Source: Caballeronia grimmiae (GTDB lineage Bacteria > Pseudomonadota > Gammaproteobacteria > Burkholderiales > Burkholderiaceae). Taken from it: DNA of 54,001 bases. The notes below the pieces were generated by a model, which saw nothing but the letters and a program-made list of their open reading frames with translations, ran no database searches and was not told the origin of the DNA. This document shows, piece after piece, positions 43,824-52,959 of the stretch. The translations under genes were made by a program, and so were the position numbers. Location of the stretch: the NCBI RefSeq assembly GCF_000698555.1, contig NZ_JFHE01000040.1:1-54001 (forward strand), given 5' to 3'. Position 1 is the first letter of the stretch; every line of letters begins with the position of its first letter.

Positions 43824-44717
43824 ATGGATCTCAATCTTCGCGATATTCGCGCACTCGTCGCCGTGGCCGAGGCGGGAAGCTTCACGCGGGCGGCCGAGCG
43901 ACTGCATCTTTCGCAACCCGCCCTTACTGTGCAGATACGCCGGCTGGAAGAAGCGGTCGGCGCGCGCCTGCTCGATCGCAACAGCCGCAATGTCGCGCTG
44001 ACGACGACGGGCCGCGAGTTGCTGCCGCTCCTGCGCAAATCTCTGCGCGACATGGAAAACGTGCTGCGCGACGCCCGCGCACTGGGCGAAGGCGAGAGCG
44101 GCACCATCCGCATCGCGTGCCTGCCCACGTTTGCGGCGAGCGCACTGCCGGAATTGATCATCGGCATGAAACACGACGTGCCGCGCGTCACGTTCCAGAT
44201 TCGCGATGTCGTAGCAAGCACCGTCAACGCGCTCGTGCGCGAGGAGGAAGTTGATATCGGGCTCACCGGGGGTGACGTGCCCGACCCGATGCTTGAAGTC
44301 CTGCATGCCGGTGTGGACCGGCTCGTCGTCGTTTGTCCGGGCGAGCATCCGTTCGCGAGCATGCGTCGAATCGGCGTGAGCGATCTCGCGCAGGTTCCGC
44401 TCGTGCTCACCGCACCGGGGACAAGCGTGCGCGCGGTTGTCGATGCCGCGCTTAGCCAGTGGAGCGGGCCGCTCGATATTGCCTGCGAACCCACGTATAT
44501 GATGACCGCCGTCGCGATGGTGCGCGCGGGCCTGGGCGTGACGATCCTGCCCGAGACCGCGCGAGAAGTGCGCGCCGAACCTGGGCTCGTCAGCAAAGAG
44601 ATCAACGATCCAGCGTTCGTGCGGTCGATTGCGATCGTGAAGAAACGAGGCAGAACGTTGCCGTCGATCACCGGCAAGTTCGTGCAACTGATGCGTCAGA
44701 GCGTTAGGACGCGGTGA
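43824..44717 (+). CDS. LysR family regulator of the CitMHS-AtuA operon
   Basis: The 297-aa LysR protein has the HTH DIRALVAVAEAGSFTRAAERLHLSQPALTVQIRRLEEA in outline, and an effector domain from IRIACLPTFAASALPELI. The subgroup resembles CynR/GltC-type regulators of catabolic operons. It lies 100 bp from the divergent CitMHS gene, so it very likely controls uptake and use of that substrate. Confidence 0.9.
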   Translation: MDLNLRDIRALVAVAEAGSFTRAAERLHLSQPALTVQIRRLEEAVGARLLDRNSRNVALTTTGRELLPLLRKSLRDMENVLRDARALGEGESGTIRIACLPTFAASALPELIIGMKHDVPRVTFQIRDVVASTVNALVREEEVDIGLTGGDVPDPMLEVLHAGVDRLVVVCPGEHPFASMRRIGVSDLAQVPLVLTAPGTSVRAVVDAALSQWSGPLDIACEPTYMMTAVAMVRAGLGVTILPETAREVRAEPGLVSKEINDPAFVRSIAIVKKRGRTLPSITGKFVQLMRQSVRTR

Positions 44718-45011
44718 GCCGATTCCGGCTTTGCGCCGGGCTGAGACTTAAGCAGTCGCCAGGCCTGAATAGCCCAGTAACGACTGGATGGTTCGGAGAT
44801 CTTTGGGTGACTCCAGCAAATGAGTTGCAGCGGTATGAGGCCATGGATGTTTCCTACCACCGGCGGCGTAGGCCGTCATTGACTGCCCTACGACCGAAGA
44901 TAAGTGACAGTTTTCGCATAACCCTCTAGGCGACGAGCGTCGTTCAAACTCGGATTGACCACGCCGGCGCGAGAACCATCCCGAAGCCGCCGTCCGGTCA
45001 ACCCGCGACGC
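44718..45011. other. Intergenic region after the LysR gene
   Basis: About 294 bp between convergent genes. I see no gene, terminator with a T run, or repeat in it. Confidence 0.4.
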
Positions 45012-45347
45012 TCACGCCAGAAAACCGCCCGCGACGCCCGCGCGTTCCTCGTCGATGCAGCGGTCGAGCATGCGCGACACCTCGCTGATCTTGCCGACCA
45101 TGATGACGCGCGATTCGCTGCGATACACCCGCACTGGCGCGCGCTGCGCCGGTTCCGCATGAACCGTCTTCACGAGCGACACGCGGGCGAACGCCGGCTG
45201 GCGAGACGGCAGCACCGGCATTTCATCGAACAGATCGGGCGTGGCTTCGGTATGCGGACGCGCTGCGACGCCGCAGGGAATCAATGCACGCAGATGACGC
45301 AGGCGGCCAAACTGGCGGAAGGGCAACAAACGGGCAAAACGTTCCAT
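45012..45347 (-). CDS. Hypothetical protein downstream of lexA
   Basis: The 111-aa protein starts MERFARLLPFRQFGRLRHLR after a GGAGAG site, is basic at the N-terminus and ends with a helix (VGKISEVSRMLDRCIDEERAG). No membrane segment or signal peptide. It lies 113 bp after lexA on the same strand; in pseudomonads this position holds the cell-division inhibitor sulA, but I see no SulA motif here. Control with lexA as an SOS gene is possible and untested. Confidence 0.65.
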   Translation of the reverse strand: MERFARLLPFRQFGRLRHLRALIPCGVAARPHTEATPDLFDEMPVLPSRQPAFARVSLVKTVHAEPAQRAPVRVYRSESRVIMVGKISEVSRMLDRCIDEERAGVAGGFLA

Positions 45348-45460
45348 GATGACTCTCCAGGCGATAGGACGCACCGCGGCGAGCCGAGAACGGCTGCCGT
45401 CATGCTTTGATGTACTCGAAACGCGCCGCGTCGTGCGTGGCGTGGGATGAAGCGGGCGCG

Positions 45461-46129
45461 CTAGAACTCGCCCGAGCGGATCAGACCGACCGCAATGCCT
45501 TCGAGCGCGAATTCACCGCTGCCGGAGCGCACGAAGATGTTCTCGTAGTCCGGGTTCTCCGCGATGAGTTCGACGCCGTCCGTATGACGCTTCCAGCGCT
45601 TGACGGTGACGTCGTCGCCCAGACGCGCAACCACGATCTGCCCGTCCTTCGCTTCCGTGCGCTTCTGCACCGCGAGCAGGTCGCCATCGAGAATGCCGGC
45701 GTCGCGCATGGACAGCCCGCGCACCTTCAACAGATAGTCCGGCTTGCTGGAAAAGAGCGCCGGGTCGCACGCGTAATGCTGCGAGATGTGCTCTTGCGCG
45801 AGGATCGGACTGCCGGCTGCGACCCGGCCGACGAGCGGCAGCGACAACTGCATGATGCTCGGATGCGGCAACGTGAGCTGATGCGGCAGCTCGTCCGGCT
45901 GCACGGCTTCGCCGATCAGCCGGATGCCGCGCGACGAGCCCGCCGCCAGTTCGATCACGCCCTTGCGCGCCAGCGCCCGAAGATGCTCCTCGGCGGAATT
46001 GGCCGAACTGAAGCCAAGCTCCGCGGCAATCTCCGCGCGGGTGGGCGGGAAGCCGGTGCGCTCGATGGCGCGCTGCAAGAGTTCGAAGACTTCCTGCTGG
46101 CGAGCGGTAAGTTTTGAAGTTCTAGTCAC
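45461..46129 (-). CDS. lexA: SOS repressor LexA
   Basis: The 222-aa protein has the LexA HTH (KLTARQQEVFELLQRAIERTG, AEIAAELGFSSANSAEEHLRAL), the self-cleavage bond Ala105-Gly106 in RVAAGSP, and the catalytic Ser140 (RGLSMRDAGI) and Lys177 (VTVKRW). It represses SOS genes until RecA triggers cleavage. The GTG start at 46129 gives the usual N-terminus; the ATG-like frame extension to 46204 would run through the two operators and is rejected. Two LexA boxes lie directly upstream, showing autorepression. Confidence 0.96.
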   Translation of the reverse strand: MTRTSKLTARQQEVFELLQRAIERTGFPPTRAEIAAELGFSSANSAEEHLRALARKGVIELAAGSSRGIRLIGEAVQPDELPHQLTLPHPSIMQLSLPLVGRVAAGSPILAQEHISQHYACDPALFSSKPDYLLKVRGLSMRDAGILDGDLLAVQKRTEAKDGQIVVARLGDDVTVKRWKRHTDGVELIAENPDYENIFVRSGSGEFALEGIAVGLIRSGEF

Positions 46130-46147
46130 TGGCTGGCCCCTGCTGCG

Positions 46148-46163
46148 CTGTATGGATGAACAG
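46148..46163. promoter_or_regulatory. LexA box 2 (lexA-proximal)
   Basis: CTGT-ATGGATGA-ACAG matches the CTGT-N8-ACAG consensus exactly and lies 18 bp upstream of the lexA GTG start. Confidence 0.85.
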
Positions 46164-46167
46164 ATGA

Positions 46168-46183
46168 CTGTATTTTTATACAG
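46168..46183. promoter_or_regulatory. LexA box 1 (lexA-distal)
   Basis: CTGT-ATTTTTAT-ACAG is an exact, AT-rich consensus SOS box. It is offset from the other box by 20 bp, about two helical turns, so two LexA dimers could bind on the same face. Confidence 0.92.
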
Positions 46184-46373
46184 TATTTCGCGCTTTTCAA
46201 GCATTACTTTAACTTCGTCGTGGAAGAGCCCGGAATTGGCCTTCGCAGCCGGAACGCAGCCAAGGCGGCGCCGTTAGCACGATTCCATATAAAAAGATGA
46301 AAAACGATTATTTCTAATCATATAGCCGCGCCGATAGACTGATTCCGTCAATGGATAAGACGGAGAACGGGGA

Positions 46374-47408
46374 ATGCAAAGCACGAAAGCGGGATTGGGG
46401 ACCAAGGCAAGAAAGCTCTTCGCGGCGTTCGCGGTGACAGCGGCGACGGCGGCCATCAGCGTCCACGCGCATGCTCAAACCGCGTTTCTGAACGTGTCGT
46501 ACGATCCGACGCGCGAGCTGTATCAGGATTTCAATCAGGCGTTTGCGAAGAAGTGGAAGGCGGAGACGGGCGAGACCGTCACGTTCAAGCAGTCGCATGG
46601 CGGCTCCGGCGGCCAGGCACGCGCGGTCCTCGATGGCCTTCAGGCCGATGTCGTCACGCTCGCACTGGCCTACGACATCGACGCGCTCGCCGGCAAGGGA
46701 CTCGTCAACGGCGACTGGCAAAAGCGCCTGCCGGACAATGCGTCGCCGTACACATCGACGATCGTGTTTCTCGTGCGCAAGGGTAATCCGAAGCACATCA
46801 AGGACTGGGACGATCTGGCGAAGCCGGGCGTCTCCATCGTCACGCCGAACCCCAAAACCTCGGGCGGCGCACGCTGGAACTATCTGGCCGCGTGGGCGTA
46901 TGCGCAGCACAAGCCGGGCGGCAACGAGCAGAGCGCCAAGGACTTCGTCTCCAAGCTCTACAAGAACGCAGGCGTGCTCGATTCGGGCGCACGCGGCGCG
47001 ACGACGAGCTTCGTGCAGCGCGGGCAGGGCGACGTGCTGATCGCGTGGGAGAACGAGGCGTTCCTGTCGCTCAAGGAGTTCGGCCCGGACAAGTTCGAGA
47101 TCGTCGTGCCGTCGGTGAGCATTCTGGCGGAGCCGCCGGTCGCGGTGGTCGACAAGGTCGTCGACAAGCACGGCACGCGCAAGCTCGCCGAGGCGTATCT
47201 GAAGTATCTGTATAGCGACGAAGGCCAGCAGATCGCGGCGCGCAACTTTTATCGTCCGCGCTCGAAAACGGTCCCGGCCGATCTCATCAAGCAGTTTCCG
47301 AAGCTGAAGCTCTACACCATCGACGATACCTTCGGCGGCTGGACGAAGGCGCAAAAGACGCACTTCGCGGATGGCGGCGTGTTCGATTCGATCTATCAGC
47401 CGCAGTAA
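46374..47408 (+). CDS. sbp: Sulfate-binding periplasmic protein
   Basis: The 344-aa protein has a signal peptide (cut after HAHA) and the sulfate-binding pattern FLNVSYDPTRELYQDFN, SHGGSGGQARAVLDGLQADVVTLAL and PNPKTSGGARWNYLAAW with the residues that hold the sulfate ion. It feeds sulfate, or thiosulfate, to the CysTWA transporter encoded downstream. An AT-rich promoter region (46287-46330) lies upstream and is where CysB would act. GGAGAACGGGG precedes the ATG. Confidence 0.95.
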   Translation: MQSTKAGLGTKARKLFAAFAVTAATAAISVHAHAQTAFLNVSYDPTRELYQDFNQAFAKKWKAETGETVTFKQSHGGSGGQARAVLDGLQADVVTLALAYDIDALAGKGLVNGDWQKRLPDNASPYTSTIVFLVRKGNPKHIKDWDDLAKPGVSIVTPNPKTSGGARWNYLAAWAYAQHKPGGNEQSAKDFVSKLYKNAGVLDSGARGATTSFVQRGQGDVLIAWENEAFLSLKEFGPDKFEIVVPSVSILAEPPVAVVDKVVDKHGTRKLAEAYLKYLYSDEGQQIAARNFYRPRSKTVPADLIKQFPKLKLYTIDDTFGGWTKAQKTHFADGGVFDSIYQPQ

Positions 47409-47544
47409 CGGCAACGAGCAGGGCGGCCCGATGATGGAGCATCGAGCCGATTGAAGCGACGACAAGCGGCGCGCCATGACGCCGCTGTACGCACATGCAG
47501 CAACGAGCGCCCGCCCCGGCGCACTGGAACAGGATGATTCACGC

Positions 47545-48429
47545 ATGACCACTTTCAACCTGCGCAAGCCAAGCGCGCTGCCGGGCTTCGGCCTGACGCT
47601 CGGCATTACGCTCGCGTATCTGAGCCTTGTCGTGCTCATACCGCTTGCAGCCACCTTTGCCAAGACGGCGACGCTCGACTGGGCGCAATTCGTGCGCGCG
47701 GTGACGTCGCCGCGCGTGCTGGCGTCGTACCGGCTGACGTTCTTCGCCGCGCTCGGCGGAGCACTGATCAATGCGGTGTTCGGCTTTCTCGTCGCGTGGG
47801 TGCTGGTGCGCTATACGTTCCCGTTCAAGCGTATCGTCGATGCCATCGTCGATCTGCCGTTCGCGCTGCCGACTTCCGTCGCGGGCATCTCGCTCGCGGC
47901 CGTGTATGCGGGCAACGGCTGGATCGGGCAATTTCTCGCGCCGCTCGGCATCAAGGTCGCGTTCACGCCGCTCGGCGTGCTGGTCGCGCTGACGTTCATC
48001 GGCTTGCCGTTCGTCGTGCGCACGGTGCAGCCGGTGCTCGAAGAGTTCGAGCGCGAGCAGGAAGAGGCAGCCGCGTGTCTCGGCGCGACGCGCTGGCTGA
48101 CGTTTCGCCGCGTCGTGCTGCCATCGGTTTTCCCCGCGTTGCTGACGGGCTTTGCGCTGGCGTTCGCGCGTGCGCTCGGCGAATACGGTTCGGTTATTTT
48201 CATCGCCGGCAACGTGCCGATGAAGTCGGAGATCACGTCGCTGCTCATCATCACGAAGCTCGAACAGTACGACTATGCCGGCGCGACGGCGCTCGCAGTC
48301 GTGATGCTGTGCGTATCGTTCCTGATGCTGCTGTTCATCAATACGCTGCAATGGTTCCTGCAAAGGCGCACGAGCAGGACGGTCGCGCCGCCGGCCCCGA
48401 CGCTGCACGTAGAGGGAGGCCGCGCATGA
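47545..48429 (+). CDS. cysT: Sulfate/thiosulfate ABC permease CysT
   Basis: The 294-aa permease has six predicted helices and the ABC EAA loop (EQEEAAACLGATRWLTFRRVVLPSV). The segment DLPFALPTSVAGISLAAVYAGNGWIG is characteristic of CysT/CysU. ATG 47545 gives the normal start; the frame extends 23 codons upstream without a ribosome site. Its stop overlaps the cysW ATG (ATGA). Confidence 0.94.
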   Translation: MTTFNLRKPSALPGFGLTLGITLAYLSLVVLIPLAATFAKTATLDWAQFVRAVTSPRVLASYRLTFFAALGGALINAVFGFLVAWVLVRYTFPFKRIVDAIVDLPFALPTSVAGISLAAVYAGNGWIGQFLAPLGIKVAFTPLGVLVALTFIGLPFVVRTVQPVLEEFEREQEEAAACLGATRWLTFRRVVLPSVFPALLTGFALAFARALGEYGSVIFIAGNVPMKSEITSLLIITKLEQYDYAGATALAVVMLCVSFLMLLFINTLQWFLQRRTSRTVAPPAPTLHVEGGRA

Positions 48430-49334
48430 GCACGCCCGACAGCAAGGCCATCGCGATGAACACCGCGCCGCAACGCGAAGTCCATACGCTCAATCCGGTG
48501 ACGGAGCCACGCGCGATACGCTGGCTGCTCATCGCCATCGCGCTCGTGTTTCTCGCGCTGTTTCTCGTCGTGCCGCTCGTCGCGGTGTTCGCGCAGGCGT
48601 TCGCGAAGGGCATCGACTATTACTTCGAGTCGCTGAAAGACCCCGACGCGTGGTCCGCGATCAAGCTCACGCTGATGACCGCCGCGATCGCCGTGCCGTT
48701 GAATCTGGTGTTCGGCCTGGCAGCGTCGTGGGCCATCGCGAAGTTCGAGTTTCGCGGCAAGGCGCTTCTGACGACGCTCATCGACCTGCCGTTTTCGGTG
48801 TCGCCGGTCATCTCCGGTCTCATCTACGTGCTGATGTTCGGCGCGCAAGGCTGGTTCGGGCCGTGGCTCGCATCGCATGACGTGCAGATCATCTTCGCGG
48901 TGCCGGGCATCGTGCTCGCGACGATCTTCGTCACGTTCCCGTTCGTCGCCCGTGAACTCATTCCGCTGATGCAGGCGCAAGGCAACGACGAAGAGGAAGC
49001 CGCGCACGTGCTGGGCGCATCGGGCTGGCAGATCTTCCGGCGCGTGACGCTGCCGAACGTGAAGTGGGGCCTGCTGTATGGCGTGATTCTCTGCAACGCG
49101 CGTGCGATGGGCGAGTTCGGCGCGGTGTCGGTGGTGTCGGGGCATATTCGCGGACAGACGGACACGATGCCGCTGCACGTCGAGATTCTCTACAACGAAT
49201 ACAACTTCTCGGCCGCGTTCGCGGTGGCGTCGCTGCTGGCCTTGCTCGCGCTCGTCACGCTCGGGCTGAAGCTCATCGCGGAGCGGCGCATGTCGCAGTC
49301 GCTCGTCGAAGCCAGAAAAAGCGCACAGAACTAA
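48426..49334 (+). CDS. cysW: Sulfate/thiosulfate ABC permease CysW
   Basis: The 302-aa permease has six helices, the motif DLPFSVSPVISGLIYVLMFG and the EAA loop (DEEEAAHVLGASGWQIFRRVTLP), matching CysW. It pairs with CysT to form the inner-membrane channel. The ATG overlaps the cysT stop by 4 bp, showing translational coupling. The GEFGAVSVVSGHIRGQTDTMPL segment near residue 225 is also typical of CysW. Confidence 0.94.
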   Translation: MSTPDSKAIAMNTAPQREVHTLNPVTEPRAIRWLLIAIALVFLALFLVVPLVAVFAQAFAKGIDYYFESLKDPDAWSAIKLTLMTAAIAVPLNLVFGLAASWAIAKFEFRGKALLTTLIDLPFSVSPVISGLIYVLMFGAQGWFGPWLASHDVQIIFAVPGIVLATIFVTFPFVARELIPLMQAQGNDEEEAAHVLGASGWQIFRRVTLPNVKWGLLYGVILCNARAMGEFGAVSVVSGHIRGQTDTMPLHVEILYNEYNFSAAFAVASLLALLALVTLGLKLIAERRMSQSLVEARKSAQN

Positions 49335-49342
49335 GGATCATC

Positions 49343-50413
49343 ATGAGTATCATCGTTCGTAATCTGCAGAAGCGTTTCGGCGATTTCACCGCGCTCGACA
49401 ACGTCACGCTCGATTTTCCAGCGGGCGAACTCGTCGCGCTGCTGGGGCCGTCGGGATGCGGCAAGACCACGCTTTTGCGCGTGATCGCCGGCCTCGAACA
49501 AGCCGACGCGGGCCAGGTCTTGCTGAACGGCGAGGACGTCGCGCATGTCGGCGCGCGCGATCGCCAGGTGGGCTTCGTGTTCCAGCACTACGCGCTCTTC
49601 AGACACATGACGGTGTTCGAGAACGTCGCGTTCGGCTTGCGCGTGAAGCCGCGCCGCGAGCGGCCGACCGAGGCGGCCATCCGCGAGAAAGTGCATGAAC
49701 TGCTGAAGCTCGTGCAGCTCGACTGGCTTGCGCAGCGTTTTCCGTCGGAACTGTCGGGCGGTCAGCGGCAGCGTATTGCGCTGGCGCGTGCGCTCGCCGT
49801 CGAACCGAAAGTGCTGCTGCTCGACGAGCCGTTCGGCGCGCTCGACGCCAAGGTTCGCAAGGAACTGCGCAGCTGGTTGCGCCGGCTGCACGACGACCTG
49901 CACATTTCGACGCTCTTCGTTACGCACGATCAGGAAGAAGCGCTCGAAGTGGCGGATCGCATCGTCGTGATGAATCATGGACGCGTGGAGCAGGTCGGCA
50001 GCCCGCAGGATGTGTACGATCATCCGCAGACGTCGTTCGTGTATGAGTTTCTCGGCGCGGCCAACCGTCTGCAAGGCAACGTCGATGCAAGCGGCTTCAT
50101 CGCCGATGGCGCCGCGAAAGCGATCACCACGCAGGCGCATTTCAGCGGCCGCGCGCTCGCTTATGTGCGTCCGCACGATCTCGCGCTGTATCGCGCCGAC
50201 GATGCGGAAGGCGTGGCGCACCCCGATGGCATCGTGGTCGGCGTGCGGCGCGTGGTGACACTGGGCGGCTCGGTGCGCGTGGAGCTTGCGGGCGATACGG
50301 GCGGCGTGCTCGAAGCCGAACTGGACCGCGAAGCATGGCGCGCGCTGCGGCTCGACATCGGCGATGGCGTGCGCGCGGTGCCTCGTGCGCTGCGCGTGTT
50401 TCCGGCGCAATGA
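49343..50413 (+). CDS. cysA: Sulfate/thiosulfate ABC ATPase CysA
   Basis: The 356-aa ATPase has Walker A GPSGCGKT (35-42), Q-loop VFQHYALFRHMTVFENVAFGL, signature LSGGQRQRIALARAL and Walker B VLLLDEPFGALD. The C-terminal regulatory TOBE-type domain is complete. RHMTVFENVAFGL after the Q-loop is typical of CysA. AAGGA precedes the ATG 8 bp after cysW. Confidence 0.95.
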   Translation: MSIIVRNLQKRFGDFTALDNVTLDFPAGELVALLGPSGCGKTTLLRVIAGLEQADAGQVLLNGEDVAHVGARDRQVGFVFQHYALFRHMTVFENVAFGLRVKPRRERPTEAAIREKVHELLKLVQLDWLAQRFPSELSGGQRQRIALARALAVEPKVLLLDEPFGALDAKVRKELRSWLRRLHDDLHISTLFVTHDQEEALEVADRIVVMNHGRVEQVGSPQDVYDHPQTSFVYEFLGAANRLQGNVDASGFIADGAAKAITTQAHFSGRALAYVRPHDLALYRADDAEGVAHPDGIVVGVRRVVTLGGSVRVELAGDTGGVLEAELDREAWRALRLDIGDGVRAVPRALRVFPAQ

Positions 50414-50455
50414 CGCGTTAGATAGAACAAAGACAGCAGACAAGAGAGGCAGAGA

Positions 50456-51382
50456 ATGAACTTCCAGCAACTGCGCTTCGTGCGCGAGGCGGTGCGCCAG
50501 AACATGAATCTGACGGAAGTCGCCAACGTGCTCTATACGTCGCAATCGGGCGTGTCAAAACAGATCAAGGACCTCGAAGACGAGCTCGGCGTCGATATCT
50601 TCATTCGCCGGGGCAAGCGTCTAACGGGCCTGACCGAGCCGGGCAAGCAGGTGCATCAGCTGATCGAGCGCATGCTGCTCGATGCGGAGAACCTGCGGCG
50701 CGTCGCCCGCCAGTTCGCCGATCAGGACAACGGCCATCTCGTCGTCGCGACGACGCACACGCAGGCTCGTTATGCGTTGCCCAAAGTCATTAGACAGTTC
50801 ACCGAAGTATTTCCGAAGGTGCATCTCGCGCTGCGGCAGGGCAGCCCGCAGCAGATCGCGCAGATGATCATCAACGGCGAGGCGGACATCGGCATCTCGA
50901 CCGAGGCGCTTGACCGCTATCCGGACATCGTCACGTTCCCGTGCTATTCATGGCATCACACGGTGGTGGTGCCGAAGGATCATCCGCTGGTCGGGCGGGA
51001 GAACATCACGCTCGAGCAGATCGCGGAGTATCCGATCGTTACCTACGACAACGATTTCACGGGCCGCTCTCACGTCGATCAGGCTTTCGCAAGCGCCGGC
51101 GCGATGCCCGATATCGTGCTGACTGCAATCGATGCCGACGTCATCAAGACGTATGTCGAACTGGGCATGGGTATCGGCATCGTGGCGGCGATGGCTTACG
51201 ACGCGAAGCGCGATACGGAACTCGTCGCGCTCGACACGCAACATCTGTTCGAAGCGAGCACGACGCGCGTCGGCTTGCGCCGTGGCGCGTTTTTGCGCGC
51301 TTATGCGTATCGGCTGATCGAGATGTTCGCGCCGCAACTCGACGAAACGCAGATCGCAGCCCAACTGCGCGAGACCGCGTAA
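50456..51382 (+). CDS. cysB: LysR-type cysteine regulon activator CysB
   Basis: The 308-aa protein starts MNFQQLRFVREAVRQNMNLTEVA, with SQSGVSKQIKDLEDELG as recognition region and the CysB effector domain (ATTHTQARYALPKVI, SWHHTVVVPKDHPL, GRSHVDQAF). CysB activates sulfate assimilation genes when N- or O-acetylserine signals sulfur shortage. It is the last gene of the sulfate operon. Cbl is a close relative, but the operon position favours CysB. Confidence 0.93.
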   Translation: MNFQQLRFVREAVRQNMNLTEVANVLYTSQSGVSKQIKDLEDELGVDIFIRRGKRLTGLTEPGKQVHQLIERMLLDAENLRRVARQFADQDNGHLVVATTHTQARYALPKVIRQFTEVFPKVHLALRQGSPQQIAQMIINGEADIGISTEALDRYPDIVTFPCYSWHHTVVVPKDHPLVGRENITLEQIAEYPIVTYDNDFTGRSHVDQAFASAGAMPDIVLTAIDADVIKTYVELGMGIGIVAAMAYDAKRDTELVALDTQHLFEASTTRVGLRRGAFLRAYAYRLIEMFAPQLDETQIAAQLRETA

Positions 51383-51411
51383 AGCCTGCCGGCTGATTTA
51401 CAATCGCCGGC

Positions 51412-52413
51412 ATGACAACCGACATTCTTCCTCGTATCGCCGTCCTCGCAACGGGCGGCACGATCGCCGGACGCGCCGGCGACGCTTCCATGACAGCGGG
51501 CTATAAGGCGGGCGTCGTCGGCGTGAACGACCTGCTCGACGCCGTGCCTGCGCTCGGCAACGTCGCCCGCATTCACGCGGAGCAGATCGCGAGCGTCGAC
51601 AGCAAGGACATGAGCCATGCGCTCTGGACGACGCTTGCGCAGCGCATCGACGCACTCGCCGCGCAGGACGATATCGCGGGCATCGTCGTCACGCACGGCA
51701 CCGATACGCTCGAAGAAACCGCGTATCTGCTGCATCTGACGGTGAAGACCGCGAAGCCTGTCGTGCTGACCGCCGCGATGCGTCCGTCGAGCGCGCTTTC
51801 CGCCGATGGTCCGTTGAACCTGCTCAATGCGGTGACGGTCGCGGCTTGCGCGCAGGCGAAGGGGCAAGGCGTGCTCGTCGCGTTCAATAACCAGATTCAC
51901 AGCGCACGCGATGTCACCAAGACGAGCACCTACGCCGTCGATGCGTTTCGCTCGCCGGAAGTCGGCGTGCTCGGCTTCGTACAGGACGGACGCGTGGAGT
52001 TTCAGCGCGCGGTGACGAAGGCGCATACGCTCGCGAGCGAATTCGCGGTCGGCGCGCAATGGCCGATGGTCGAGATCGTGACGAGCTATGCGGGCGTATC
52101 GCGAATGGCGGTGGATGCGCTCGTTGCGGCCGGCGTGAAGGGCATCGTCGTGGCGGGGACGGGGAATGGCTCGATCCACGCAAGCATGACGCAAGGGCTC
52201 GTCGATGCAGTGAAGGCAGGCGTCGCGGTCGTGCGGGCCTCGCGCGTGGGCTCGGGACATGTCATGCGAAACGGCGCTGCATCGGATGATGCGCTCGGCA
52301 GCGTCAGCGCGGGCACGCTCAATCCGTATAAGGCGCGCGTGTTGCTGATGCTAGCGCTCGCGGCGGGAGTGGAGGAGGCGGGGGCGTTGCAGAGGGTGTT
52401 CGAGCGGTACTGA
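51412..52413 (+). CDS. L-asparaginase, type II-like
   Basis: The 333-aa protein has the asparaginase signatures ATGGTIAGRAG (first Thr14) and VVTHGTDTLEETAYLLHLT, plus the TAAMRPSSALSADGPLN region. It hydrolyses asparagine to aspartate and ammonia. There is no clear signal peptide, unlike the periplasmic E. coli enzyme, so it is probably cytosolic. It starts 29 bp after cysB and may be transcribed from it or from its own promoter. Confidence 0.92.
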   Translation: MTTDILPRIAVLATGGTIAGRAGDASMTAGYKAGVVGVNDLLDAVPALGNVARIHAEQIASVDSKDMSHALWTTLAQRIDALAAQDDIAGIVVTHGTDTLEETAYLLHLTVKTAKPVVLTAAMRPSSALSADGPLNLLNAVTVAACAQAKGQGVLVAFNNQIHSARDVTKTSTYAVDAFRSPEVGVLGFVQDGRVEFQRAVTKAHTLASEFAVGAQWPMVEIVTSYAGVSRMAVDALVAAGVKGIVVAGTGNGSIHASMTQGLVDAVKAGVAVVRASRVGSGHVMRNGAASDDALGSVSAGTLNPYKARVLLMLALAAGVEEAGALQRVFERY

Positions 52414-52431
52414 TCGACACTGGTATCAAGC

Positions 52432-52902
52432 ATGCGCCTGAAGCCAACCTTACGCCTCCTCTGCGGCATCATCGCCATTTCGAGTACTGCGCTCGCACAA
52501 CGGCTTCCTGTCTTCGAGGACTGCCCTCGCGCCGTACAGTCTATCGAGCAAGCACCCCGCCTTAGATTCCCTGATGCGCAAACCCGCAAATATCGCAGCG
52601 TTCTGCGCGATGCGGCGAACGGCCCCGTCGACTTCGCCGGCCATTACGTACTGGCGGGGTGGGGCTGCGGCGCAGGGTGTGTCATGGCGGCGGCGATCGA
52701 CAAAAAGTCGGGGCGCATTGTGCCGCTGCCTTTCACCGTTTCGGACTGGCCGCTCGATGTGAGCGAACCGATCGAATACCGTGCGAATAGCTGCGTGGTG
52801 ATTGTCAAGGGAAGCCGCAACGAGAGCAACGAACACGGTACTTACTACTACGCGTTCAACGGCACATCATTCCACTTGCGTGCGACCGCCCCTCGCCAAT
52901 AA
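52432..52902 (+). CDS. Secreted hypothetical protein, 156 aa
   Basis: The 156-aa protein has a signal peptide (cut after TALA near residue 22) and a mature region with Cys residues in EDCPRAV, GWGCGAGC and NSCVVI that could form disulfides. Sequence such as VDFAGHYVLAGWGCGAGC and a GTYYYAFNG strand suggests a small beta-rich periplasmic domain. No family is recognised. It lies 18 bp after the asparaginase gene. Confidence 0.7.
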   Translation: MRLKPTLRLLCGIIAISSTALAQRLPVFEDCPRAVQSIEQAPRLRFPDAQTRKYRSVLRDAANGPVDFAGHYVLAGWGCGAGCVMAAAIDKKSGRIVPLPFTVSDWPLDVSEPIEYRANSCVVIVKGSRNESNEHGTYYYAFNGTSFHLRATAPRQ

Positions 52903-52904
52903 GC

Positions 52905-52937
52905 AAAAAACGCGAACCGGAGTTCGCGTTTCTCTTT
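52905..52937. terminator. Bidirectional Rho-independent terminator
   Basis: A perfect 10-bp stem (AAACGCGAAC / GTTCGCGTTT) with CGGA loop has T runs on both sides (TTTCTCTTT on the plus strand, TTTTTT on the minus strand). It ends the secreted-protein gene and the convergent LysM gene. Confidence 0.9.
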
Positions 52938-52959
52938 CATTCACAAGCGGCAAAAGCAA

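Noticed and set aside
46130..46204. Longer lexA reading frame
   Set aside because: The extension covers both LexA boxes and is absent from LexA proteins; GTG 46129 gives the normal N-terminus.
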